Assembly: GCA_947483645.1 (NCBI GenBank)
Contig: CANKLS010000068.1
Span: 1-6,046, forward strand
From: Bradymonadales bacterium
Lineage (GTDB): Bacteria; Myxococcota; Bradymonadia; REDH01
DNA length: 6,046 nt
Direction of reading: 5' to 3'
The stretch's first letter is position 1, and each line of letters begins with the position of its first letter. Positions 1 through 5,765 of the stretch are shown piece after piece. The notes under the pieces were generated by a model, which saw nothing but the letters and a program-made list of their open reading frames with translations, ran no database searches and was not told where the DNA came from. Both the position numbers and the translations under genes were made by a program.

Positions 1-183
1 AAAAATCTCGCCGGCGCTCGGCTGCTCCAGCCCCGCCAGCAGACGCAGCAGCGTCGACTTGCCGCAGCCCGAGGCGCCCACCACGATGAGCAGCTCGCCG
101 TCCTGCACCTCGAGGTCCACCCCCTTCACCACCTCGACATCGCCGAAGCTCTTGCGGATGCCCTTGAGTCGTACACCAGCCAT
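1..183 (-). CDS. Sugar ABC transporter ATP-binding protein, MalK/UgpC type (N-terminal 61 residues, runs off window)
   Basis: This is the nucleotide-binding subunit of an ABC importer, which hydrolyses ATP at the cytoplasmic face to drive uptake, most likely of maltodextrins. Only the first 61 residues are present because the gene continues past base 1. Seen directly: the start [20 protein letters not shown], with Phe13 in the place of the A-loop aromatic that stacks on adenine; a perfect Walker [10 protein letters not shown] at residues 36-44; and [16 protein letters not shown], the usual family continuation. This form of the P-loop and following segment is typical of the MalK/UgpC/MsmX carbohydrate group. 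The ATG is preceded by GAGG at a 6-base spacing and lies 8 bases after the amylase stop. Assignment to maltodextrin rests on the porin and amylase upstream, because the C-terminal regulatory domain that would separate MalK from UgpC is outside the window. The ABC ATPase call is near certain; the substrate is inferred. Confidence 0.93.
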   Translation of the reverse strand, partial: MAGVRLKGIRKSFGDVEVVKGVDLEVQDGELLIVVGASGCGKSTLLRLLAGLEQPSAGEIF

Positions 184-195
184 CGTCAGCCTCAG
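184..195 (-). promoter_or_regulatory. Ribosome binding site of the ABC ATPase gene, overlapping the amylase stop
   Basis: Read on the minus strand this is CTGAGGCTGACG followed by ATG. The GAGG core (190-193) overlaps the TGA stop of the amylase gene (192-194) and sits 6 bases before the ATG. The arrangement supports the chosen start and suggests the two genes are co-transcribed and probably translationally coupled. Confidence 0.7.
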
Positions 196-2171
196 AGCGC
201 TTCGGGAAAGGAGGTGAGCTGCTCGGCCCGCTCCACAGGCACGAGTACCCGTGCGCCGAGCGACGGGACGGCGAGCCTCAGGCAGCCGCAGGCGCCACCG
301 TTGTAGTCATCCGGAACGACCGCCGTGCAGGCCACGGTCTCGCAGCCCTCGGCGGTGATCTCGAAGCGGGCCGCGGGGTCGGCGCCCGGCATCAGGTCGC
401 GTAGGACGGTGCCCGGCCGCATCGTCGTGGTCATGCTGCCGTAGCCGAGCGAGTCGGCCGAGGTCTCGCTCTCCTTGGTCGGATGGGTGTTGAGCACCAC
501 CATGACCCGGTTGCCCTGGTAGCGGCGCTCGAAGGCGAAGATGCCGGCATCTTGCTCGCCGCCCGTCCGCTCGGTCGACCAGTGAATGGCCTGCTCGCCG
601 TAGAGGAGCTCGGGAAGCGCCTTCCGGAGCCGTGCCATCTTCGCGTAGTGGGTGAAGGTCCGGTTGGTCGTATCGAAGGCGCCAAAGTTGCTCAGCCAGA
701 GCGGCTCGCGGTTGGCGGGATCGTTGCCGCCCGAGAACTCCTGCTCGGTTCCGTAGTAGATGCAGGGCATGCCGTTCTGCGTGAACTGCAGCGAGACGGC
801 GAGGTGGAGCCGCTTCACGTCGGGCTGCTCGAAGAGGAAGCGGGGGGTGTCGTGGTTGTCGAGGAAGTTCACCAGGAGCTGCTGCGGCGCGATGGGCTGC
901 CCGTCGCGTGAGAGCACGCCGTCGGGGTTGCCGACCGTGCCGTAGTTGGCCTTGCGCTCCGTCCAGAGCTTCTCGATCTGGCTGGTTGGCGCCCCATACT
1001 TGAAGACCGCGTCGTAGACCTGGAACTTCTGCGAGAAGTAGAAGACCGAGTCGAGCATCTTGGGCTGCGTGTAGGAGCCGAGCAGCCAGTCGGCGCCGTC
1101 GAAGACCTCACCGAACATGAAGAAGTTCTCCTTGCCCACCTGCTTTGCGTGGGCTCGAATCGCTGTGGCAAACTGGATCCAGAAGTCGTGCTCCACATGC
1201 TTGACGGTATCGATGCGGAAGCCGTCGATGTCGGCCGCGGTGATCCAGTAGGTCATCACATCGATGAGGGCCTGGCGCACCTCGGGCAGGTCGGTGCGGA
1301 GGTCCTTGAGGCCGCCCGGGAAGTCGCCCGTCACCTCCTGCGTCCGCACAAAGTTGTAGCAGTCCTGCCAGTTGGCATCGGGGTTAATGCCGGCGATGCG
1401 GCAGGCCTCCGCCTCGCGGCCCCAGACCGTCACACGGCCCCGCTTCCAATACCAGTCAAAGTTGGCGAACTGGGCCGGCCGCGGCGCGCCCCGGTTGAGC
1501 TCCGGCATGTCGATCCAGCGCGCAGGCGCGTTGCCCGAGGCGCCGAGCCCCGTCACGGCCTGCACGCCGCGGAGGTCGAAGTCGGGGTCATACTCACCGG
1601 TGCGTAGGATTGGCGATGTGGTGCCGGTTCCCTGCACGCTGTCGTCAGGCCGGCCGTTCCGGTTGATGTCGTAGTAGAAGACCTGCCCCACGTGATTGGT
1701 AACGACATCGAGGATGACGAGGATGCCGTTGTCGTGCAGCACCCGCACCATCTCCCGCAGCTTGGCGATGTCGCCAAAGTGGGGGTTCACATCGAGGAAG
1801 TCCTGGGTCCAGTAGCCGTGGTAGCCGTCGTAGCCGGCGTCCGACTCCACGTTGCGCACCACAGGCGAAATCCAGACGCTCGTGACGCCCAGCTTCGTGA
1901 GGTAGTCCACGTTGTCGATGACGCCCTGCCAGTCGCCGCCCTGGTAGCGGCCGAGGTCGCCGACCACGACCCCCTTGTTGTTGTCCCGCTGGCCGTCGGC
2001 GAAGCGGTCGACCATGAGCTGGTAGACCACCTCGCCACGCCAGTCGCGGGCCAGGTTGGTGGTCTTGAACTCGGTGGTCACGGGGGCCATGTCGGCGCCG
2101 CAGGCCGACAGCAGGAGCAGGGCCGCGAAGAGCACGCAACCTGCGGCGAGCCGGTGGAGCTGGTGGAGCAT
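192..2171 (-). CDS. GH13 alpha-amylase family glycoside hydrolase, lipoprotein
   Basis: This 659-residue enzyme is predicted to hydrolyse alpha-1,4 glucans (starch, glycogen or maltodextrins) while lipid-anchored in the outer membrane. The signal peptide ends in the lipobox LSAC (Cys24); Gly at +2 gives no inner-membrane retention signal. The TIM-barrel motifs are complete: [10 protein letters not shown] at 50-59, region I DVVTNH at 155-160, region [11 protein letters not shown] at 317-325 (nucleophile Asp321, Arg319), region III GEVFDG at 354-359 (acid/base Glu355), and region IV FLDNHD at 436-441 (Asp441). A beta-sandwich C-domain follows from about residue 530. The 156 residues between regions I and II make a large domain B containing Cys259 and Cys271. 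The C-domain has four clustered cysteines (610, 615, 628, 630). I chose the ATG at 2171 because it has GAGGAA 7 bases upstream and gives a clean signal peptide; an in-frame start at 2213 would overlap the porin gene by 31 bases. It lies between a maltoporin-like gene and a sugar ABC ATPase. The subfamily and exact product (amylase versus cyclomaltodextrinase-like or pullulanase-like) cannot be settled by eye. Confidence 0.95.
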   Translation of the reverse strand: MLHQLHRLAAGCVLFAALLLLSACGADMAPVTTEFKTTNLARDWRGEVVYQLMVDRFADGQRDNNKGVVVGDLGRYQGGDWQGVIDNVDYLTKLGVTSVWISPVVRNVESDAGYDGYHGYWTQDFLDVNPHFGDIAKLREMVRVLHDNGILVILDVVTNHVGQVFYYDINRNGRPDDSVQGTGTTSPILRTGEYDPDFDLRGVQAVTGLGASGNAPARWIDMPELNRGAPRPAQFANFDWYWKRGRVTVWGREAEACRIAGINPDANWQDCYNFVRTQEVTGDFPGGLKDLRTDLPEVRQALIDVMTYWITAADIDGFRIDTVKHVEHDFWIQFATAIRAHAKQVGKENFFMFGEVFDGADWLLGSYTQPKMLDSVFYFSQKFQVYDAVFKYGAPTSQIEKLWTERKANYGTVGNPDGVLSRDGQPIAPQQLLVNFLDNHDTPRFLFEQPDVKRLHLAVSLQFTQNGMPCIYYGTEQEFSGGNDPANREPLWLSNFGAFDTTNRTFTHYAKMARLRKALPELLYGEQAIHWSTERTGGEQDAGIFAFERRYQGNRVMVVLNTHPTKESETSADSLGYGSMTTTMRPGTVLRDLMPGADPAARFEITAEGCETVACTAVVPDDYNGGACGCLRLAVPSLGARVLVPVERAEQLTSFPEAL

Positions 2172-2187
2172 CGGGCGCTTCCTCACG
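2172..2187 (-). promoter_or_regulatory. Ribosome binding site that fixes the amylase start
   Basis: On the minus strand GAGGAA (2179-2184) stands 7 bases before the ATG at 2171 and overlaps the TGA stop of the porin gene (2183-2185). It supports the internal start over the longer reading frame from 2213. It also ties amylase translation to the end of porin translation. Confidence 0.75.
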
Positions 2188-3574
2188 GGTAGGTGCTGCT
2201 GTTGAACCACCACTCGGCGCCGATGCCGAGGTAGTGGTGGATGGCGCCGCGACGGCGGACATCCTCTGCGGGATACTGCTCCTGGGCGCCGTCGTTGAGC
2301 ACCGAGACCTCGTAGATGAGGCGGAGCTCAGGGCGGGCAAAGGGGCCGGTGCCGGCGGAGAGCGTGGGGATGACGGCCGCCTTCAAGATGGCCGGCACCA
2401 GGAAGGTGTCGGTGCGGGGCGACAGGCCGTTGGAGCGGTGGCCCTGGTAGGAGAGTTCGAAGGCCTGCTTGTAGCCGCCCGCGACCCGGTAGGAGGGACG
2501 GAGCGAGATGGTGCCTTCGTAGTAGTCATCGCCGTCGTAGTTGACCTTATCGGCATCCGAGAACCAGTCCACATAGGCGCCGGCGATGAGGTCGAACCGG
2601 CCAGCACCAAAGCCCGCGCTCATGGCGACGCGGGTGGAGCTTGTTTCGGTCACCGAGCCATCCTGCGCGAGGCCACTCGTAGGCGTAGCGAGTTCGCCCA
2701 GCGCCGCGATGCCGGTAGCCTGGCGCAGGAAGAGGTTGGCGAAGCCGCGCTCGCCGAAGCCCCAGACGGCGGCCTCCACGCCAAGCGTCGTACCGAGCTC
2801 GCTCGGCATGAGCTGGCGGACCTTCTCGACATCTTCCGCGACCCCCTCGCCGAGCCGGTGGACCTCGCCGTAGCCCACAACCTTGGCCGACAGTCCGCCG
2901 AGGGCGAAGGGCTGCTCCGCGCGGAGTGAGCCGATGAGCCGGACGCGGTCCATGAGGATGACAGGGTCGGTGCCGAACTCGGGGTCGGCGACCAGGATCT
3001 CCTGATACTGGTAGGCGTTTTTGACCTGGTTGAGGCCGAGGTGGCCGCTGATGCGGGTCTTGCCAGCCGCGCCCCAGGCCGCTCCCGCGCCGACCGTGTT
3101 GAGGTTGTCGAGCGGCCAGAAGTCGAGGAGGTAGATATCGTCGCCGCGGAGCATGCGAGAGCCGACCCAGACAGAGAGGTCGTCCACGCCAAGCTCGCGC
3201 CCCTCCACGAAGGCGTTGCGGAGGGCAATCTTGCCGTCGAAGTCGCCATCGGAGTGGAACATGGCGTCGGAGACGGCGAGCGTCGTGACGATGCGGAAGC
3301 GGCCAAACTCCGGCTCCGCAGTATGGTAGGAGAGGTCGAGTTCGAGGTAGGGCTGCTCCTCGAGGCGGGGCGGATGTGCGACCACGGCGAGCTGTTTGCC
3401 CGAGCCCCCTGCCCCGTCGGAGCTGGCCGTCACGCGGCCGTAGGAGCCGAAGACAAAGCCCATCGGCGCCGAGGCCTCCTCCGCTGCCGGCTCGGTCGGA
3501 GGCAGCTCCTCTGCCTGCAGGCGCGGAGCGAGCAGCGCAAGGAGCGGAATGAGGGTGGCAAGAGAGGGCTTCAT
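2183..3574 (-). CDS. LamB/maltoporin-type carbohydrate-selective outer-membrane porin
   Basis: This is a predicted outer-membrane beta-barrel channel for malto-oligosaccharides, 463 residues long, close to the length of enterobacterial LamB precursors. Seen directly: a Sec signal peptide (residues 1-21, cleavage likely after LQA), a short Glu/Pro-rich spacer (22-37), and the first strand GFVFGSYGRV at 39-48. Next come PYLELDLSY at 75-83 and VWVGSRMLRGDDIYLLDFW at 135-153, which parallels the LamB segment containing WAGKRFY and MIDFYYWD. Near the end are ARPELRLIYEVS at 413-424, parallel to the LamB RPAIRVF strand, and YLGIGAEWWF at 448-457. I see no cysteines. After the terminal aromatic strand the protein carries six more residues (NSSTYP) instead of ending on Phe or Trp, which is unusual for a barrel assembled by the Bam machinery. 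The ATG at 3574 has no clear Shine-Dalgarno sequence, but the signal peptide starts there and no better start exists. The substrate is inferred from the family and from the amylase and ATPase genes that follow. Confidence 0.88.
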   Translation of the reverse strand: MKPSLATLIPLLALLAPRLQAEELPPTEPAAEEASAPMGFVFGSYGRVTASSDGAGGSGKQLAVVAHPPRLEEQPYLELDLSYHTAEPEFGRFRIVTTLAVSDAMFHSDGDFDGKIALRNAFVEGRELGVDDLSVWVGSRMLRGDDIYLLDFWPLDNLNTVGAGAAWGAAGKTRISGHLGLNQVKNAYQYQEILVADPEFGTDPVILMDRVRLIGSLRAEQPFALGGLSAKVVGYGEVHRLGEGVAEDVEKVRQLMPSELGTTLGVEAAVWGFGERGFANLFLRQATGIAALGELATPTSGLAQDGSVTETSSTRVAMSAGFGAGRFDLIAGAYVDWFSDADKVNYDGDDYYEGTISLRPSYRVAGGYKQAFELSYQGHRSNGLSPRTDTFLVPAILKAAVIPTLSAGTGPFARPELRLIYEVSVLNDGAQEQYPAEDVRRRGAIHHYLGIGAEWWFNSSTYP

Positions 3575-3632
3575 TGGGACTGCAAGCGAGTATCAGCGTA
3601 GCTTCGGGGTTAGAGCATCCCTGCGGTCGCCG
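3575..3632 (-). promoter_or_regulatory. 58-base gap before the porin gene; possible promoter or operator region, unproven
   Basis: This is the only spacer in the window longer than a few bases. It separates the envelope cluster from the sugar-uptake genes, so a promoter or operator for the porin-amylase-ATPase operon might lie here or in the end of the preceding gene. I see no convincing -35/-10 pair, no sigma-54 GG/GC pair and no terminator hairpin with a T-run. A weak interrupted inverted pair, AAGC and GCTT separated by 13 bases, lies close to the porin start, but it is too short to call an operator. There is also no strong Shine-Dalgarno sequence before the ATG. Confidence 0.3.
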
Positions 3633-4580
3633 CTAGAGGAGGTCATCACAACAGCGGAAGCCCACACTGTCCTGCGCGAGCGTCGGATTGACCGTCGCGT
3701 CGGCAGAGGTGCACTTGAGGTTGTTCTGCACGTCGTTGAAGGCGCCGCCACGCACGCGACGGTCGGCGCTCCACTCTTCGACGTTGCCGGACATGTCGAA
3801 CAGGCCGTCTTGGCTGAGGCACCCGGAGAAGAGACCCGTTGCGACCGGCCCGGAGGTGGGCGGCGCGTTGATGCCGTGGCAGGTGGTCGGCGCGTAAAGC
3901 TGCGCGTAGGGGTAGAGGCGGGTCTCGGCGCCCTGACAGGCTACGACCCACTCGCCATCGGAGCAGAGCCGCTTGCCGACGGCGGCGCAGGCGTCGCCGG
4001 CTGCGGCGAAGGTGGCTCCTTTCCACGGCTGAACGCCGGCGCGGGAGGTGGCCAGCGAGCTGTCGCTGCCCGCGGCATCGGCGGTCGCGTCCTGGCGCGA
4101 GGCCTCGTGGAGGTCGACACAGAAGGCGGTGGCACCGGCCCGCTCGATGCGCGCCATGCCAGGCTGGCAGCCGTTGCAGAAGATACCGTTGTCTGCCGCC
4201 CCATCGCAGTCGTTGTCGAGGCCATCGCAGACCTCGTCAGAGGGCACACAGGGTGGCTCGGTGTCTGCGGTGGTGTCGGCGCCGGAGCCATCAGACTCGG
4301 TGGTGTCGGAGGTGTCGCCGGAGCCGCTATCGACCGTAGTATCTGCGGTGTCGCCACCGAGGTCGGAGCGATCAATCGTATCTTCGGCGGTGCCCGTGTC
4401 TTGGACGAGCAGCCCGTCGGGATCGGCGACACAACGGGCAACGGTAAGGTCACAGCCAAACCCGACGGGGCAGTTGGCGGCCGTCTCACAGCTGATGTCC
4501 TCGTTGAAATCGATGGTGCAGCCGGCGCCGACCGAGGTCAGCGCAGCGAGCTGCAGCAGCGTCAGGAGGACCGCCTTCAT
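3633..4580 (-). CDS. Modular lipoprotein: Cys-rich N-terminus, Asp/Thr linker, MopE-type motif, FGE/SUMF1-like domain
   Basis: This 315-residue protein is predicted to be anchored in the outer membrane by Cys21 (lipobox VGAGC, Thr at +2). Modules in order: a Cys-rich segment with C31, C37, C43 and C50; an acidic linker (61-110) of Asp, Thr, Ser and Gly; a MopE-like putative metal-binding motif, DEVCDGLDNDCDG at 115-127; and a formylglycine-generating-enzyme-like domain (about 140-311) with KRLCSDGEW at 203-211, FDMSGNVEEW at 261-270, VRGGAFND at 276-283 and GFRCC at 307-311. True FGEs have two catalytic cysteines 6 and 11 residues after the Arg of the RGG motif; here those places hold Asp283 and Leu288, so catalysis of that reaction is unlikely and a binding or structural role is more plausible. 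The mature protein has 18 cysteines besides the lipidated one, suggesting extensive disulfides. The ATG at 4580 lies 2 bases after the previous stop and starts a clean signal peptide; the upstream extension to 4715 would overlap that gene. The family is well supported, the function unknown. Confidence 0.9.
   Translation of the reverse strand: MKAVLLTLLQLAALTSVGAGCTIDFNEDISCETAANCPVGFGCDLTVARCVADPDGLLVQDTGTAEDTIDRSDLGGDTADTTVDSGSGDTSDTTESDGSGADTTADTEPPCVPSDEVCDGLDNDCDGAADNGIFCNGCQPGMARIERAGATAFCVDLHEASRQDATADAAGSDSSLATSRAGVQPWKGATFAAAGDACAAVGKRLCSDGEWVVACQGAETRLYPYAQLYAPTTCHGINAPPTSGPVATGLFSGCLSQDGLFDMSGNVEEWSADRRVRGGAFNDVQNNLKCTSADATVNPTLAQDSVGFRCCDDLL
4167..4250 (-). other. MopE-type putative metal-binding motif within the FGE-like lipoprotein
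   Basis: Residues 111-138 of the lipoprotein contain five cysteines (111, 118, 125, 135, 138) around EVCDGLDNDCDG. The Asp/Asn spacing of DNDCDG resembles an EF-hand-like calcium loop. The family is named after the copper-binding protein MopE of Methylococcus. The motif is frequent in secreted proteins of myxobacteria and relatives. Which metal is bound, if any, cannot be told from sequence. Confidence 0.75.
4251..4400 (-). repeat. Low-complexity Asp/Thr/Ser linker coding region
   Basis: These 50 codons (residues 61-110 of the lipoprotein) encode 12 Asp, 3 Glu and only one Arg, with recurring DT and DTT steps such as GDTSDTTESDGSG. It is a flexible, strongly acidic tether between the N-terminal Cys-rich segment and the MopE-type motif. 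The repeat is approximate rather than exact at the DNA level, so slippage variation between strains is possible. Confidence 0.75.
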
Positions 4581-4582
4581 GG

Positions 4583-5281
4583 TCAACGGCCGGTGGGTGC
4601 GGGGGAAAGCGCAGCGGGCCCCGAGACGGGCGTCGATGGGTTGGCGATGACAAAGAAGTAGAGGAGGAGCGAGGCGACGACGAGCGCGCCGAAGGCGATG
4701 GCGACCCGAATCCAACGCTTGCGCTGAATCTGCCCGAAGTCCTCGTCGGGCGAGAAGGGGAGGTCGTCGACGACGGAGAGGTCGCTGATGGTACGGAACT
4801 GGGCGGGCACCTGGGCGGCGCGGTCGGCGTAGACCGTGGCCGCCTCGCGGGTGTTGCGCGGGCTCGATTGGTCCGACTCGAGCGGCGAGGCGAAGGCGTC
4901 CCAGTATTCGGCAGCCGGTGCAGCTGCGGGAGCGGCCGCAGGGGCAGCCTCCGGCGCAACGACGGCCGGCGCGGCACCCGACAGCTGCGGGTCGCGGCTG
5001 CGGGCCTTCCGAAGCGCGGACAGCTTCAACTCGGCACCTGCCGAGATCAGGTCCGACTCGATCAACGAGAGCAGATTGGCGGCGTTGTCCTGCACGGCGA
5101 GCACCGCGATGACATCGGTCTCGAGGCCCGGGTTGGGGACCTCATGAACATAGAGCGAGACGAACCACTCCATGGCGTCGGCGTTGTTGCGGTCTCGCTT
5201 GAGACCCTCGGAGAGGACGATGGCGGCGTTGACAACCTCGCCCTTGCCATGGAGGAGGCGGGCGCGTTCGAGGTAGGTCAT
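4583..5281 (-). CDS. Helical-repeat-like protein with a single C-terminal transmembrane segment, function unknown
   Basis: I do not recognise a characterised family for this 232-residue protein. Residues 3-100 are predominantly helical; LERARLLHGKGEVVNAAIVL followed by a second helix ending near LKRDRNNADA (19-36) looks like a TPR-type helical pair, but only one unit is suggestive. An Ala/Pro-rich linker covers about 102-124. A more polar stretch follows, ending in the acidic segment VVDDLPFSPDEDFGQ (170-184). The basic cluster QRKRWIR (186-192) precedes one hydrophobic segment at about 191-213, then a 19-residue Pro/Ser tail. By the positive-inside rule the helical domain is cytoplasmic and the short tail lies outside. 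There is no signal peptide and no cysteine. The ATG is 4 bases after the preceding gene's stop, with a weak GAAGAG upstream. Its place among envelope genes suggests a membrane-bound scaffold or partner-binding role, which is only inference. Confidence 0.85.
   Translation of the reverse strand: MTYLERARLLHGKGEVVNAAIVLSEGLKRDRNNADAMEWFVSLYVHEVPNPGLETDVIAVLAVQDNAANLLSLIESDLISAGAELKLSALRKARSRDPQLSGAAPAVVAPEAAPAAAPAAAPAAEYWDAFASPLESDQSSPRNTREAATVYADRAAQVPAQFRTISDLSVVDDLPFSPDEDFGQIQRKRWIRVAIAFGALVVASLLLYFFVIANPSTPVSGPAALSPAPTGR
4910..4978 (-). repeat. Ala/Pro-rich linker coding region
   Basis: Residues 102-124 of the membrane-anchored protein are almost entirely Ala and Pro, with the unit APAA or PAAA repeated near AAPAAAPAAAPAA. 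It probably forms an extended flexible spacer between the helical domain and the membrane-proximal part. Such GC-rich tracts may vary in length by slippage. Confidence 0.65.
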
Positions 5282-5285
5282 AGGG

Positions 5286-5765
5286 TCACTCTTCTACGAG
5301 GTGGAGCGTCGCCTTGCCGGCGGCCTCCACCCACTGGGTCACATGTTCGATGGCAGGGTTGACGCCCGCGATGGCGCGGGCCTCGTTGGCGGCCGCCAGC
5401 GGCGCAAGCAGAGAGGCCGGTTCGCGCTTGGCGAGGTCGGTGACCGAGGAGACACCGGCGGCGATGAGGAGTTGGCTCGCCTTGGGGCCAACGCCCTCGA
5501 GCTGCAGCAACTCCAGCTGTCGCGCGAGGGCCAACGCCTCGGCGGCGTTGAGTTCGAGCATGGGAAGCATCGCGGTTCGCAGCGACGGCGTCAGCAGCGC
5601 CTCCAGCAGGCCGCGCGTGTTGGTCACGCCCGACTCCGCCAGCCGCGCCTGCGCCACGCCGGAGACCAGCGAGACGTCGGACAAGAGGTAGTCCGACGCC
5701 GACACCGGAGCAGCCAACGCAGGGACGAGCAGGAGAGCGAGCAGAAGGCTCCGCATCGGGTTCAC
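5286..5765 (-). CDS. Exported DUF4332-like helix-hairpin-helix protein
   Basis: This 159-residue protein begins with a Sec-type signal peptide (RSLLLALLLVPALAAPVSA, residues 5-23), so the mature part is predicted to be periplasmic. The rest follows the DUF4332 pattern: a first, shortened hairpin around VSGVAQARLAESGV (34-47), a second, more canonical helix-hairpin-helix QLEGVGPKASQLLIAAGV (88-105) followed by SSVTDLAKREPASLLAPL, and the late VTQWVEAAGKA typical of the family's end. The first hairpin is three residues shorter than the second and lacks the Gly-Pro turn. The family has no firm biochemical role; its hairpin fold usually suggests nucleic-acid or protein contact, and export makes DNA work in the cytoplasm unlikely. 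The start is uncertain: a GTG at 5765 overlaps the previous stop by 4 bases (GTGA), while the ATG at 5756 starts 5 bases after that stop and gives an equally good signal peptide. Neither has a clear Shine-Dalgarno sequence. Confidence 0.82.
   Translation of the reverse strand: MNPMRSLLLALLLVPALAAPVSASDYLLSDVSLVSGVAQARLAESGVTNTRGLLEALLTPSLRTAMLPMLELNAAEALALARQLELLQLEGVGPKASQLLIAAGVSSVTDLAKREPASLLAPLAAANEARAIAGVNPAIEHVTQWVEAAGKATLHLVEE

Noticed and set aside
2172..2213. A 14-residue longer N-terminus for the amylase starting at 2213
   Set aside because: It would overlap the porin gene by 31 bases and put a polar, charged stretch before the signal peptide, whereas the ATG at 2171 has a well-placed GAGGAA.
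1645..2340. A 231-codon minus-strand frame overlapping the porin end and amylase start
   Set aside because: It is an out-of-frame reading of the amylase and porin genes, extremely rich in Arg, Pro and Ala, with no motif of its own.
2234..2929. A 231-codon open frame on the plus strand opposite the porin gene
   Set aside because: The translated product is a Gly/Ala/Glu/Val-rich sequence without domain or signal peptide, while the opposite strand encodes a well-supported maltoporin-like protein.
3575..3600. Sigma-54 promoter suggested by CTTGCAG just before the porin gene
   Set aside because: The bases 11 upstream do not match the conserved GG element, and a transcription start there would fall practically at the start codon.
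3549..4661. A 370-codon open frame on the plus strand
   Set aside because: It lies antisense to the FGE-like lipoprotein gene, whose product has clear family motifs and a lipobox. The plus-strand product is a low-complexity Gly/Ala/Val/Arg-rich chain with no recognisable domain, as expected for a shadow frame in GC-rich DNA.
4581..4715. A 45-residue longer N-terminus for the FGE-like lipoprotein starting at 4715
   Set aside because: The extension overlaps the preceding gene's C-terminal coding region, is Arg-rich, and would bury the lipoprotein signal peptide that starts cleanly at 4580.
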